In this document: positions 1 to 11,199 of the stretch, piece after piece
Layout of the letters: each line of letters opens with the position of its first letter
How positions within the stretch are numbered: position 1 is the first letter of the stretch
Source: Guyanagaster necrorhizus
Taxonomy: Eukaryota > Basidiomycota > Agaricomycetes > Agaricales > Physalacriaceae
Assembly (NCBI RefSeq): GCF_019112545.1
Contig: NW_025064911.1
Coordinates: 130,762-194,761 of the forward strand
DNA: 64,000 bases
Direction: 5' to 3'
Position numbers and translations under genes: made by a program
The notes under the pieces: model-generated
The model's database searches: none
The model's input: only the letters and a program-made list of their open reading frames with translations
Told to the model about the DNA's origin: nothing

Positions 1-640
1 GATCTTTGAAGATGTCATTCATCATCCACTGGAAGGTGGCCAGTGAGTTGGTCAGTCCAAAGAACATAACCATTGGTTCAAACAAACTATGGTTTGTCTG
101 AAAAGCAGCCTTCCACTCATCGCCCTTCTTGATGCACACATTGTTGTATTCCCATCAAACATCCAGTTTGGTGTAATATTTTGTGCCTCAGAGTTTGTCC
201 ATTAACTCTGAGATCAATGGAAGGGGATAACAGTTCTTGATCATCATCTCATTGAGCTTCCGATAATCCTGTACCGGACATAGTTTTCTATCCTTCTTTT
301 TGATGAAAAAGAAGGGTGATGCCATTGGGGATTTTGATGGTCGGATCCTCCCACTAGACAAGTTTTCTTCAAGGAATTTATCCAGTTCCTGTTGTTCATT
401 ATTGCTTAGTGGGTAACACTTGCAATCTAGGTTGGCATTAGAGTTAGAGATTAGTTTGATAGCATGGTCTCATGGCTTCATATCAGGTAGTTCGTCAAAA
501 CTTTCCTTTTCGAACAAATCTTGAAAGTCATGGGCTCATGTGGGTACCATTTCCTCAAATGTTTTCTCCTCCTTTCCTGCATTTGCCCTTGCTGCTAAGT
601 CATTAGCATGGTATATTCCTTTGATGTTAATGGCTCTTTG
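1..640 (-). pseudogene. reverse transcriptase N-terminal part (copy 1 pol), broken
   Basis: On the minus strand, shifting frames give recognisable Ty3 RT text: a [19 protein letters not shown] segment, the VQDYRKLNE motif, the [12 protein letters not shown] segment, and the [19 protein letters not shown] block that precedes the catalytic aspartates. The same blocks occur on the plus strand in copy B (15560-16080), which supports the identification. The catalytic YxDD box and everything downstream lie off the left edge. Several in-frame stops are present, so no intact enzyme is encoded. The family role is copying element RNA into DNA in cytoplasmic particles. Confidence 0.8.
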
Positions 641-685
641 AGGATTGATGGCAAGGGTTGTTTCACTGTCTTCCATTTCTTTGTC

Positions 686-1039
686 CTATTGATCTTCAGG
701 GTTATTGTCTGGTAATTCGAATGGGATTCCCCAGCATCGACACTGAGCAAAAGTGATGCATCTGGTCTTCCAATTGATTAATGGGTTATGTCTGATGAGC
801 CAATCATGTCCAAGGAAGATCTCTTTGGTTCTCAGGTCAGTTACTGCTAAATCAATTTGTTTCGAATGATCACCAATGGTGAGCCTGAGCTCAACATATT
901 CAGTGATCGAGCCAGCTTGATTCTTGGTTCCATCCGCATTGTAGATGGGAATGGGGGCTGCTGTTGCCTGAGTAGGCAATTTGTACTTGTCGACAAAAGA
1001 TCGGTTAATGCTGCTTCCTGTGCAGCTGCTGTCAATCAA
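686..1039 (-). pseudogene. Ty3-type aspartic protease domain (copy 1)
   Basis: An open 117-residue stretch of pol reads IDSSCTGSSINRSFV near its start. This is the retropepsin active-site region in which the usual D-S/T-G reads D-S-S, so the catalytic glycine is lost. It is followed by IGDHSKQIDLAV and a GHDWLIRHNP block typical of the C-terminal half of chromovirus proteases. In an active element this enzyme cuts the Gag-Pol polyprotein. Downstream is a short linker, then RT. The altered active site and the stops on both sides indicate a dead domain. Confidence 0.78.
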
Positions 1040-1439
1040 GGCAGCGACTGCATGGGTTGGTTGGGATGTTAATGTCTCGATCTGGGCCTTGGTTAATAAG
1101 TCACATCCTGAAAGTTTGGTGCGTCGAATGAATTTTTATGATCCATATAACTCATCCAACCATTCTAAGGCCTGGCACCCCTCTGCAGTTTTCATCCTGA
1201 TGATCATCTCATCGATCACTTCTTTGGCTTGGATTTTGTGTATCCAGTTTTTGAGTATGGCTTTTGCCGCTGCTTCGTCCTTGGCATCCTCGATGGCTCA
1301 CCAAGTCCACTCGGTATCAAATGGTTTGAGCCACGTTGTAGGGCCCTCTGCCCCTATTCAGCCTGAAGGCAGTTGAGTCTGTTTCATATTTTTAGTTTGA
1401 TGATTTTTTGATGAAGACACACCTTTGGGGCTCTCTGCC

Positions 1440-4353
1440 TCTCTTCAGCCCTTCATCAGCACTTGAGTTATTGGGGTTGGTTCCTTAGGCGATTCTGACT
1501 GGTGAATAATGGGGTCGAGTATATTCGAATGCATGCATAATTTAGACATAGGGGATAATACTACAGAAGATAAATTGTCAGTCTGTCCAGCAGAATGTGA
1601 CCCATCATTCATTTTCTTGGCCGAGTCAGCAGAATCGCTCACTGATCAGCCTTGTCTTTTTCCTCCTTGGGTTTGTCATCATACCCAAGGTCTTCATCTT
1701 CCTTCATCAGCTCAGCGATCTGCACCCGAATCTCTTTTCATGTGCACTTGTTCTTCTTTTGAGGGCAGTTTCATGCCATGTGGCCTTTCTGGCCACAATT
1801 GAAACATTTCCCCCCCTTCTTGAGGCAGTCCACATCCATCAGCTGACCTGTTCCAGTGTATGTTATACCTATACCGGTTTGCTTCATTCCATAAGAAGTT
1901 GGGGTTGAGCCACTGGGCTTGGCAGATGTGGTTGTGCCAGAAGTGGGGGGCCTCGGGCCCTGTCTCTGTCCTTGGCTTTGATGGCCATAGGCCAGGGTAG
2001 TTGCTTCTGCCCTTTGTCATTGCTGTTCCTTGTACATGGTGATAATCTGGCTCATCCATTCATTGTAGCCAATGGGAATGTCCTGGCTCATATCTGAGAT
2101 AATTATGAGGTAATGGGATGGTAATCCCATTTTCATATATTCGACCATCCATCCCATGTCAGCAATGTCTTCCCTGACCCCAGCAAGTGTGCCGAGTCAT
2201 TCCAATTCATCAAAGTAGTCTGTGGCTGGCTTTCCAGCCATCTTGTACTCCTTCATCTTCTGTTTGTGGACCTCCTGGACTACAGGGTCTGTGAATTTGT
2301 CTCTGATTATTTGTTTGAAGACCGTCCATGCAGGGTATCAGTGATGGTCTCTGATAGTAGACCAGAACATAGGTGTGATCAGCACCCACCACACTTTGGC
2401 TTTGTCTGCTATGTGGGTGATGGTGAATGTTACTTTGTATATGTCAGCAAGGAAGTATGGAGCAAACACCTGGAAGTACTGGTCGCAGTCGACCAGGAAG
2501 TGGTTAATGTCATCGGATGCCCCTTGGAAGAGGCAGAGTTCAGCACAAAGGATTAGTTTGACCTGAAGAATTTGAGCAGCGGCATCAAGAGTGGGCATTG
2601 GGTTCGGGAGTCTGCCATAGGGCGGCTGTGCCCATCCCTTTGGAGGCCCCAGGAATGAATGGAGAGATCTGTCATCAGCGACAGAACTTCCTGGCTTGGA
2701 GACTTTCTTTTGCACGATCCTCCCATTTCTAATGGTCCAGCCCTGGGTGAGTGCTTCAGGGTCATCTTCAGTCGGAGGAGGCAGCTTGAGTACTGGCTCT
2801 CCACTGTCTTTGGCTTCATCTGGAGGTGGCTGTCCAGCGAAGGGTCATGGAAAGGGTGGTAGCCTCCATGAGCCGGGGTTTTGTCAGGCTGCCTGTGGTC
2901 AGCTCCTGGTGAGCCAAGATGCCACACTGTGGATAGCAGATATGGTGAACGAGTATTGAGAGGGTGCCATTCAAATTGAAGGTGCCGTGTCTGCCGTTTT
3001 AGATGGCATTACACTTGGTGTCCATATTCTTGGTGCCATTCTTCCACCATATTTTGGCTTATATGGTGGTAATGGTCCCATTTGATAATGCGAATATCTT
3101 TGATTAAAGTTAAAAATGGCCTGCTCGGTGGCTGCATACTGTAAAATCTCCTCTTTTTCAATAAAATCCATGAAAGTATACCTTTGTTCTAAGGACAATC
3201 TTAATCAAAGATTGTCCTTCCATAACTCAGCTACCTGTTCTTGGTATAACCAAGTAAAGTCCTCCTCCCTTGTCTTGCATGCCTCTCATCACAATTCTTC
3301 GTCTGTCATGGGTTTGAATTTCTCTGTCCAGCTAGAGAGCAGATCCCCACCCTTCTGATGGGGGTCCGCCTCCTCGGCCTCATTGTCTATGTCGGTTCCC
3401 TTCTCATTCTCGAGGGAGGAACTGATGAGCAGGTCATAGACTACCAGCTCAGTCGGACTGAGGCTGTGTACTGGGCCTGGCATCACTGGGTCCAGAGTGA
3501 GGAGCAGGCTGTCGTTCAGGCTGCTCTGGCAGCTCTTCAATGCTTATTGCTGTTCTCAGCACTATTGCTCTGCGATACCAGTGAAAGTTTCTGTAAAACT
3601 TTGGGTTGAGGAAAAGGGCTGCGAAGGCTCCATCAAGGAATCTCTTGAGATCGCTGGTAGGGTCGATACCCTTGTCGTCTCCTCTGATGGTGCCTCTCTC
3701 GGCTGGAATTTCATCTTTCCAGACTGGGATGTCCTCTGTCTCTGCAATGGTATCAGTCCTGTAAGATAACAGGTGGTTGTTGTCGAGGTAGGGCTGAGTC
3801 TCTTCTTCGTGGTAGTTGGCCCAGGGATCAGACTCAGTGGTGGGAGTGGCTGGTTCCCTGAAAGGTGAGTCAGAGGTGGTGGTTCCAACATAGGTGGTAG
3901 TCCAACTACCTCCCTCGCCTCTCCTATGCTCCTCTGCTGCTCATGCCTGGAGGTACCTCCCAAAGAGGGCATTCTCCCTCATAATCTCATTGTCAATATA
4001 TGTCTGATTCTGCCAGTGCTCAGAAAGGTCTCTGGCATGTCATACCAGGCTCGCTCTTGTGGGCCCCAGAATGACTGGACTGATTGGCCATGTTCTGCTT
4101 GGTACCACTTGTATGCTTTCTGTTCAGCCAGTATTACTGCCAACTGAGCAGCGCTCCACCCTGTCGGCCTCAACAGCAGTGGTTCACCACCAGTGGCACT
4201 CGTTGCTGTCGTTGTCGTTCCAATAGGTGTTGTCCCAGTTGTTAATGCTGCTGTGTCGTGTAGATGGGGTATGTTGAGACCCTCAGCCTCTGAGACTTCT
4301 GGTCCCTTGAGCCATCCATGGGGCATCCAAGGAGTCTCTAGCATGGTGTCCAA
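1440..4353 (-). pseudogene. gag (capsid and zinc knuckle), copy 1, frame-broken
   Basis: The capsid-like part sits at about 2000-2720: GASDDINHFLVDCDQYFQVF, then a KAKVWWVLITP segment, the usual Ty3 gag core with its central WW. At about 1745-1815 is a zinc knuckle with C-x2-C-x4-H-x4-C spacing (CFNCGQKGHMA, a stop, NC), where the stop replaces a residue usually Arg. The N-terminal part (up to about 4350) is Ser/Thr/Pro-rich and poorly conserved. Reading requires several frame changes. The role in an active element is particle assembly and RNA packaging. Confidence 0.75.
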
Positions 4354-4885
4354 GGCCAGTGCTAGAGATGAGGGTTGCTGGCCTGGTTGCTGGGATACTG
4401 TGCTGAGGGGACAGGATGGGAGTGTCAGGTCTGAGTCATTGAAACTCTGCAGCCTAAGGGTTGTCAGGGTTTCGGATGACTGCTGTCAGGGGTCATGAGG
4501 GGTATGTGTGCTGCTGATACTGCTCCTCTTCTTCTTCCCTAGCACACTCTTGAGCCAAGCTCCCAGGGACACTTTCTGGGTTGGTTCCTTCAGTGGATCG
4601 GAAGGGCTGTTGGGCAGAGGCAGGGATGTTGTGGAGGGGGAGGTCTGGCATGACATTTTGGAGGATGGTTTGAATGCATTAGAATTTGTGATAGTGCCTG
4701 ATTGTCTAAGCTATGATCGATTGGCATCCATGGCACAGCTGTATGATCATCAGAAGACTGATCAAGATTCCTATAATAGAGGCCAAGAGTTTGAAGAACT
4801 CATAGGTAAAGTTTGGATCAGAGGGGTTAAGAGCAGAGGGCATTCGGTTCCTCAGCACAATTGGGCTTGAGGAAGGGAATGAGAA

Positions 4886-4898
4886 AGTCTTAAACTAA
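4886..4898 (-). promoter_or_regulatory. self-complementary primer-binding site, copy 1
   Basis: Read on the minus strand the site is TTAGTTTAAGACT, one base after the LTR end. It pairs with AGTCTCAAACTAA inside the same LTR (5055-5067) at 12 of 13 positions. The LTR segment lies where transcription should start, about 34 bp past the TATA-like box. This is the arrangement known for Tf1/sushi self-primed retrotransposons. No ordinary tRNA 3'-end complement (TGG...) is seen here. Confidence 0.75.
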
Positions 4899-4899
4899 T

Positions 4900-5418
4900 T
4901 GTTAAGCCCAAATTTCATGTGACTATCAACACATGATAAACAGTTCAGTACCTCACACTTCGAGTATGTCTGACTGAGTTTACAGGAGTTAACAGCAGGA
5001 GTGAGTCAAGACTCTGTAGTAAGAGCTCGAGAGTAGTTTGATGAAGAATAAACTTTAGTTTGAGACTGAGGTATTACAGTGAGAGCTATGCTACTTAAAT
5101 ACTGTTCTGTTATCGTACTATAAATAAATGTTCACAAAAGATATTGTTCTGCTGTAGAGCTCTTACCCCTGCTGTTACCAGGCTCTCTACAAAAGCTGTT
5201 GTCTTGCTGTTGTGCTGTTACTGCTGCACCACTATTGAAGAATAAAAGGAGTATTGTCTCTCCCTTCACAGCACACAGCAATGCGATAGGAGAGTGACTA
5301 ACTGGATTGCTGAGCTAAGCATTCCCACAGTCCTAAGTGCTAGCTTAAGCACTCTGACTAAGCAAAGATAGAGGTCATTTCTGAGGAAAAAGAAAAGAAA
5401 ATGGGAAAAATTGTAACA
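4900..5418 (-). repeat. 5' LTR of copy 1
   Basis: The 519-bp LTR has TGTTACAATT at its 5' end and GGGCTTAACA at its 3' end when read on the minus strand, so it starts TG and ends CA. A TATA-like TATTTAAG lies at 5094-5101. About 34 bp beyond it begins AGTCTCAAACTAA (5067-5055), which pairs with the primer-binding site next to the LTR. Confidence 0.85.
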
Positions 5419-5429
5419 GTCCCGGTCTT

Positions 5430-8400
5430 CTGCATTCCATACATGGTGGAAGCCGAGGGTGTTCCTGATGGTCTCCTGGCAGTTGTCCCCAACATTTTAT
5501 TTGGGGTTGGCAGGGTTGATTTCTTGTTGTAGTCTTGTAAGGTTGACAATTCTGCTTTCTGCCTTTGTCACTCCTTGTACATCTCAACGATCCATTCCTT
5601 CCATGCATCATATCTGATGGGTATGAATTCTCTGACTCCCATTGCAGAGATCATTGTGAGATACAAGGAGGGGATGCCTCATTTGAGGGCTTCTACTATG
5701 CATCCGTCATTAGCCATGTCTTCCCATATTTCTGCTAACTTGGTGAGCCACTCCAACTCATCGAAGTAGTCTGTGGCCGCCTTATCACCCATTTTGTACT
5801 CCTTGATCTTCTGTTTATGCACTTCTTGTATGGCTGGATCAATAAATTTGTCATTCAGCATTTGTTTGAATACCGGCCAGGAGGGATATCAGTAACGGTT
5901 TCGCATGATGGACCGAAAGTTTGGAGAGATCAAGATCCACCAGATTTTCATCTTCTCTTCAAGGTATGAGGCAGCGAATATGACTTTGTTCATGTCGATC
6001 TCCAGGTACCTGACATATACCTTGAAATATTGTTCACAGTTGACAAGGAATTGATTGATATCATCTGATGCCCCTTTGAAGAGGTATGGTTTCTGTAAAA
6101 GGTCTGGGTGACATTGTAGAATGGCAGTGTTGTGGGGTAGCACCCCCATCAGATTAGGCCATTCTTCAAAGGGGGGTCAGCACCATTCTTGTGGGGCCAT
6201 CGGAAAGGAATGTAGGGAATTATTATTGGCCACAGGGCTTCCCTGCAGAGATGCATCCTTGCATATGATGACTCCATCCTGTATTGTGAATCCGAGTCAT
6301 ACTGCCTCAGGATCATCTCATATTGGTTCTTTTTCTGCTCCACTTCCTCCTGCCTGGTCTGACAGTGGCTGTGCTCCTAGGAGCTGGCTTCTCTTGCCAG
6401 TCTAGGGATTCTGGAAGTCCTCTAGCTGTCATACCAGTTGGTTTGGTTGGTCTCAGGTGCAGTTGAGCCAGGAAGCCATGCTTCAAATGGAGGGGCTGGT
6501 CTTGGCCTGGCTTCAGATTGATAGTGCTATGTATACTGCCTGTTTTGGCATAACAGATGGGGTTCATGGCATTGGTTTCGGCATTCTCAGCTTTTTGCTA
6601 GGTTAATATGGGGGTATCAGCATGAGCAGATCTTCTGGATGCTGTCAGCTGTATTCTCTCCATGCATACTCTGTCGCAGCATACTGTAAAATCTTTTTTT
6701 TCTCAGTGTCTTCTGCATACTGATATTCAAGTCCTAAAGACATCGCTTGCCAGCATGCGTCTTGCCATAGAAAGCTCCTTCTCTGCTTGTACAGTTCCTG
6801 GTACTCCTTGTTCCTTGCTCATTCTATCTTGTCTCTCAGGGCTTCTTCATCTGTATCTTCACCTGCCTTCTTGAGATATTGTTTGTATGTGTATGGCCCC
6901 TCACTGTCCTCATCGTCCTCATCATCACTCTCATCTCCGCTGTCCCCTTTCTCGAGAAGGAAACTGATGGGCAGATCATAGATGGATAGCACTGTTGGTT
7001 GTAGGGTTACTGGAGACCCCTGTATCAATCTGGGTGCTGGGCCTGGGGTTACTAGGGCCAGCTTCTGTGCTTGTCTGATAGATAAAAGGGTTATTGAGCT
7101 GGCTATATTGCATTTCTCCACATGCTCTTGTCTCCTCCAGTTCTTAGCTATAAAGGCTGAAGTAATGTCAGAACTTGGGATTGAAAAACTGGTGGGTGAT
7201 CCTGCTTCCCAGAAATCACTGGAGAGCCCAGTCGGAGATGTGGGCATTGTCTGGTACTTAGAGCCCATAAGCTCCAAGGATGGAGTTGGCATCTGAGGAA
7301 ATGGTGTCAGTCCAAACAGGGTATTGGGGGGTGGAGGGTCATTCATTGTCAGCCCAGCCTTGTCTGATGGCTTTGTTCCAGCTGACAATGCTGGTGGACC
7401 CTGTCCATAGGTCATCGTCTGAGTCGGGCTCTCTAAATGGGGATCTCAAGTTGGTGTGAAGTCTGTACCAGCCTGGCGAGGCTGATCCCATTCTTTCTGC
7501 TTCCTTCCTTCTCCTCTGCTCTCTTCTCTATCAGTCATACTCGGTGGCTTCATACCGCTCCTGGGCTTTGTTTTGTACATACTTGGTGAGCTCTTCTTGG
7601 GCTCGCCTGATCTCAGCCTGTCTGGCCTGGTTCTGCTGCTGCTGCTGTACTGTGTTGTTATAGTTAAAAGGGACCATGAGGTCCCAGTCTGGGAATACCT
7701 GCCATATGATTCTGTTCTGAGCAATTCTTCCCCTTGTGCTGGCGGTCCTAACTTCTGGCTCACTCCTGATGTGGAAATGTTGATAGAGATCCCTGGCTGC
7801 AGAGATGGCAATCTCGACATTAGCGTAGTCAGGGTATATTGTTCTTCCATGTGAGTCATCGATCCCCAGCCTGCTGATGGACTGGCTGGAGCTGGAGTTT
7901 GGCTCAGTGGGAGAGTAAAGGGAGTTGTAGAAGGAGTTGGGGCCTTCATGGGGTCTCAAAGCCATCTGAGTGGCATCAAGAGAGTCCCGAGCATGGTTTC
8001 CAATCTCTGAGGGGACTGAGGAGGGAGAATGCTTGGAGGCTGAGACTGTTGGAGCGACATTATCGGGGACCTCCTCAGGCTCCTGAGCAACATTCATCGT
8101 CTACAGGTTTCAGAACCCTGCGAGAGCAGGATGGCAGTTTCTGCTGTGTCATTGAAGGGAGTACCAGCATCCTTCTTCCTCGTGAAGGCTCCCCGGATGT
8201 GAGTTGTTATCTCTGGTTTCTGATAGAGGTCGCTCTTATGGCTGGAAGAACATTCTGATAGAGGCAGGGATGTCATAGAAAGGAAGGTCTGGAGTTACAT
8301 TTTGTAGTATATGTTGAATCTGCTGGAACACCTGATAGTGCCTGACTATCCAAGCTGTTACTGATTGTCGTCCATGGCAGAGGATAATGATGGCGAGAAG

Positions 8401-8478
8401 GCTGAGCAGTGTTTCGATAATGGAAGCTATAAGCTCGAAGAAGTTGTGATTCAAGTCGGCAGTTGTTGCTGGGGGCAT
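5430..8478 (-). pseudogene. gag of copy 2, truncated and frame-broken
   Basis: The capsid core is readable at about 5680-6150 on the minus strand: KGASDDINQFLVNCEQYFKV, then KMKIWWILISP, then EVHKQKIKEYKMGDKAATDY and FDELEWLTKLAEIWEDM. The same blocks occur in copies 1 and B. The upstream half (6300-8478) is acidic and Ser/Pro-rich, as in the other copies. The 3' end of gag, including the zinc knuckle, is missing because copy 1 is inserted at 5419. Frames change repeatedly, so no intact Gag is made. Confidence 0.75.
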
Positions 8479-8520
8479 TCAGTTTCTCAGCACAATTGAG
8501 CTTGAGAAAGAGAAGGTAGA

Positions 8521-8533
8521 AGCTTTGAGCTAA
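8521..8533 (-). promoter_or_regulatory. self-complementary primer-binding site, copy 2
   Basis: TTAGCTCAAAGCT on the minus strand directly follows the LTR. It is a perfect 13-base complement of AGCTTTGAGCTAA within the LTR (8690-8702), which begins about 34 bp downstream of a TATA-like TATTTAAG (8729-8736). Confidence 0.78.
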
Positions 8534-8534
8534 T

Positions 8535-8991
8535 TGTTAGACTCAGATGTCACATGAACCTAAACACATGATAAGCAGATGTCTCTTCACACTTCGAGGG
8601 ATCACCTGAGTTTACTGATTGTGTTTTTGGGTTGATGTGTCACAAGGCCACAGTAATGGCTCAAGAGTAGAATGGTATAGTTATAAACTTTAGCTCAAAG
8701 CTGGGGTATCCCAGCGAAGAGCGAGCTCCTTAAATACTGTACATGCTGTGCTAATAATATGAAGTACTTATTGTAGTTTTCTCTGTTTGTTGTGCTTGTT
8801 GTCCTTGAGCATCATTGTTATACATAAAAGAGCTTTTTGTATCATCAAGTATCATCATGGGTTACTTGAAAGAATAGTCATTGTTTGAGTGACTAAGCCA
8901 TTTCCCACAATGAGCAGTTAGTCTAGACTTTTATGACTAAGCATAAATAGGGGTGTAATATGAAGAAAGAATAAAGGGAAAAATTATAACA
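8535..8991 (-). repeat. 5' LTR of copy 2
   Basis: A 457-bp LTR, starting TGTTATAATT when read on the minus strand and ending in CTAACA beside the primer-binding site. It shares the TATA-like box, initiator-primer segment and general layout with the other LTRs, but it differs clearly in sequence, so copies 1 and 2 are not recent sisters. Confidence 0.83.
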
Positions 8992-9393
8992 ATAATCATG
9001 CTGATAGAAGAAGAGATTCATGAGCACATTAAGGGCATGACTTGGAATACCTGCAAATAGGACCAGCGAGTGGCTCCATCACTCAATCATAAACAAAGAA
9101 TGAAAAAGAAGAAAGAAATGATCCACTATGATAGGAGAATCTATATTCTGAGAGACTAGGCACTTTGCAGAGAGATAATAGCTATCTGCTATGATTATGT
9201 GACTGCTGGACATCCAGGAATTGTCAAAATGAAGAAACTGGTCCTATGGGAGTATTAGTGGCCCAAGATGAGCCAGAACATAAAATGATATGTCAAAGTA
9301 TGCAAGACTTTCCAATAAAGCAAGTCTTCTACACAACTACAAGCTGCACTGCTCCATCCAAATGAGATCTCAACCATACCATAGACCCACATT

Positions 9394-9627
9394 TTGGTGG
9401 ACATGATCACTGGACTATCAGATTATAATGGCTATGATGCTATCCTCATCATAGTCAATTGTTTCTCTAAAGTGATCATCTTAATCATGTGCTTAATGAA
9501 ACTGACCTCAGAAGGGTGTGTGAAAATCCTATATGATGAGGTATATGCCAAATATGGTATGCCTCAGATAGTCATCTCAGACAGGAGACCACAATTTGTC
9601 TTCAAATTCTTAGACAACTTATATTGA
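9394..9627 (+). pseudogene. integrase core fragment, copy A
   Basis: The 77-residue open stretch starts MVDMITGLSDYNGYDA and carries the first two aspartates of the D,D(35)E integrase core: D in VDMITG and D in ISDRRPQFV. The equivalent in copy B is 17314-17547. The third residue region (YHSQTDSQTE) follows in another frame at about 9660. In an active element this enzyme inserts the cDNA into the genome. Confidence 0.75.
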
Positions 9628-10440
9628 CTCCTCAATATTAAATGAAACATGTCAACTGCCTATCACTCTCAGACAGACAGTCAGACAGAATGAGCCAATC
9701 AGAAGATGGAGAAATATCTCTGCCTCTTTATCAATTATCAACAGGATAATTGAGTGGAATGGTTGGCCCTTACTGTCTTTCAACACAACAACAGGATCCA
9801 TTTCATCATAGGCAAGACCCCTTTTTTCATCAATTACAGATAACATCCTCATGTTGCCCACACTGAATGCACCCAAACTTCAACATTCACCTCCAGTGAT
9901 TTTGCCACAACTATGGCAAAAATCCATACTGAAATGAAAGTGGCACTTGAAAAGGCCACCATAACAATAAAGAAATAGTACAACAAATACTATCATACTG
10001 CATATGAATATTTAGTCAATGACAAAGTTTGGCTGGATACAACAAACCTTCACCTCTCATGCTTGAAACATAAACTCACAGACAAACAAATGGGTCCATT
10101 TCCTATACTGGTCAAGATCAGCTAATCTGCATACAAGTTGTGACTTTCAGCCATCTGAAAAGTCTATAATATCTTTAACAAGATACTATTAACATCCTAC
10201 ATTACACTGGCATTCTCTAACCAGAAATGACCACCTCTACCACTGTCTAACCTGATTGATAATAAAGAACACTATAAAATCAATCAGGTATTAGACCATA
10301 AATTACAAAAAATCAGAGCTAAAGGCAGCAGAATGACAATAACAGTTGACTATCTGGTTAGTTGAAAAGGCTACAGACCTAAGTCAAACTAATAGGTTAA
10401 CAAATGCCACATAGATGTGGAGGATGCAATATGCAAGTAT

Positions 10441-10565
10441 GACCAGAGACATTGACCAATTTAATGGTCAATGTCTTTATGAATCTTATGACTGGAACTG
10501 ATATATGATTATAACTGGAGACATTGGCCAAATTAACAGTCAATGTCTTCATGAATCTTACAAGA
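10441..10565 (+). repeat. duplicated hairpin in the 3' untranslated part of copy A
   Basis: Two tandem units of about 62 bp each contain an inverted repeat. The first is CATTGACCA (10450-10458), loop ATTTAA, TGGTCAATG (10465-10473), a perfect 9-bp stem; the second is an imperfect version at about 10520-10548. Copy B has the same pair at 18365-18485, so the duplication predates the split of the two copies. Confidence 0.7.
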
Positions 10566-10648
10566 AGAAGAGCAGGTTATCTGCTCCAGGACACTTACAC
10601 CTATCTCTAAATTAAGCCATCAGAATAATAGTCTTAAAGAGGGAGTAA

Positions 10649-11144
10649 TGTTCTGATTTTTTCACATTTTTATCTTTTATTTGAGGGACTGATCCCTATC
10701 TTTGCTTAGTCAGAGCACTTAAACCAGTGCTTAGAGCCATGAGACAGGCTTAGTCATTATAACAATGCCTAGTCAGTTATTGTCCTTTGATGTGATGGTT
10801 ACCACTCAATGACAGACAATACTCTTTTGTAGGTAGCTTAATGACACTGGACAAAATGCTCTATAATGCTAGGACACACAATTAGGTAGTTATATCTATA
10901 TATCTATAGAACAGACAATGACTAATATATAAGTAGCATAGCTCTCACTGTAGTATCCTCAGCTTTGAGCTAAAGTTTTATTCTTCACTATCTTATCTTG
11001 AGCTAATCTAAGGGCCTTGTGATACAGAGCCATATAACATAATCAGTGAACTCTGACATCATTGTCCAAAATGTGAGGCAGTGTCAGTTTATCATGTGTT
11101 TAAGTCATATGTCATTTGGGCTTAACAGTCATTTGGACTTAACA
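10649..11144 (+). repeat. LTR shared by copies A and B
   Basis: The LTR starts TGTTCTGATT just after copy A's purine-rich tract (AAAGAGGGAG) and ends GGGCTTAACA at 11127. It is followed by an extra 17 bp that repeats its end (11128-11144), and then copy B's primer-binding site. A TATATAAG box is at 10926-10933 and the initiator-primer segment AGCTTTGAGCTAA at 10961-10973. It serves at once as 3' LTR of A and 5' LTR of B. Confidence 0.83.
10926..10973 (+). promoter_or_regulatory. LTR core promoter and self-primer segment
   Basis: TATATAAG at 10926 lies 35 bp before AGCTTTGAGCTAA at 10961. The identical 35-bp spacing recurs in the 18571-19040 LTR (TATATAAG 18839, AGCTTTGAGCTAA 18874). A start site at or near 10961 would put the 13-base primer at the extreme 5' end of the RNA. 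Confidence 0.68.
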
Positions 11145-11145
11145 A

Positions 11146-11158
11146 TTAGCTCAAAGCT
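11146..11158 (+). promoter_or_regulatory. self-complementary primer-binding site, copy B
   Basis: TTAGCTCAAAGCT is an exact complement of AGCTTTGAGCTAA at 10961-10973 in the adjacent LTR and at 18874-18886 in the 3' LTR. Survival of a perfect 13-bp pairing in a copy whose coding frames are ruined argues that it was functionally important when the element was active. Confidence 0.78.
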
Positions 11159-11199
11159 TCTAGCTTCTCTTTCTCAAGCTCAATCATGCTGAGAAACCA

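Larger units (their letters stand above)
1..5418 (-). mobile_element. Ty3/gypsy chromovirus-type element, copy 1 (5' part; innermost of the nest)
   Basis: A minus-strand LTR retrotransposon runs off the left edge of the window. In its own direction it reads 5' LTR (4900-5418), primer-binding site (4886-4898), gag (about 4350-1440), protease (about 1039-686) and the beginning of reverse transcriptase (about 640-1). The order protease, then RT, with the integrase downstream seen in its relatives, places it in the Ty3/gypsy group. The LTR abuts the gag reading of a second minus-strand element at 5419, so copy 1 inserted into copy 2; the expected target duplication would start with GTCCC at 5419 and its partner lies outside the window. 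Reading frames are broken by stops and frameshifts, so it is not autonomous. It keeps more CG dinucleotides than the plus-strand copies, which fits its being the youngest layer. Confidence 0.88.
5419..8991 (-). mobile_element. Ty3/gypsy chromovirus-type element, copy 2 (5' part, split by copy 1)
   Basis: A second minus-strand element of the same lineage: 5' LTR at 8535-8991, primer-binding site at 8521-8533, and gag running left until it is cut by copy 1's LTR at 5419. The rest of gag and pol must lie beyond the left edge of the window. Its own 5' LTR abuts plus-strand integrase sequence at 8992, at a point corresponding to about 16913 in copy B, so copy 2 inserted into a plus-strand element. 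The predicted 5-bp target duplication at this side is ATAAT (8992-8996). Confidence 0.85.
8992..10648 (+). mobile_element. Ty3/gypsy element copy A (3' end only): integrase to chromodomain
   Basis: The sequence is parallel to 16913-18570 of copy B. It begins in the linker before integrase and continues through a zinc-binding H/C region, the integrase core (VDMITGLSDYNGYDAIL with the first catalytic Asp at about 9400; a DRRPQFV block at about 9582), and a C-terminal chromodomain at about 10250-10440 (HYKINQVLDHKLQKIRAKG, then VDYLVS). The 5' remainder must lie left of the nested insertions, outside the window. Many stops and very few CG dinucleotides show an old, dead copy. Confidence 0.82.
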
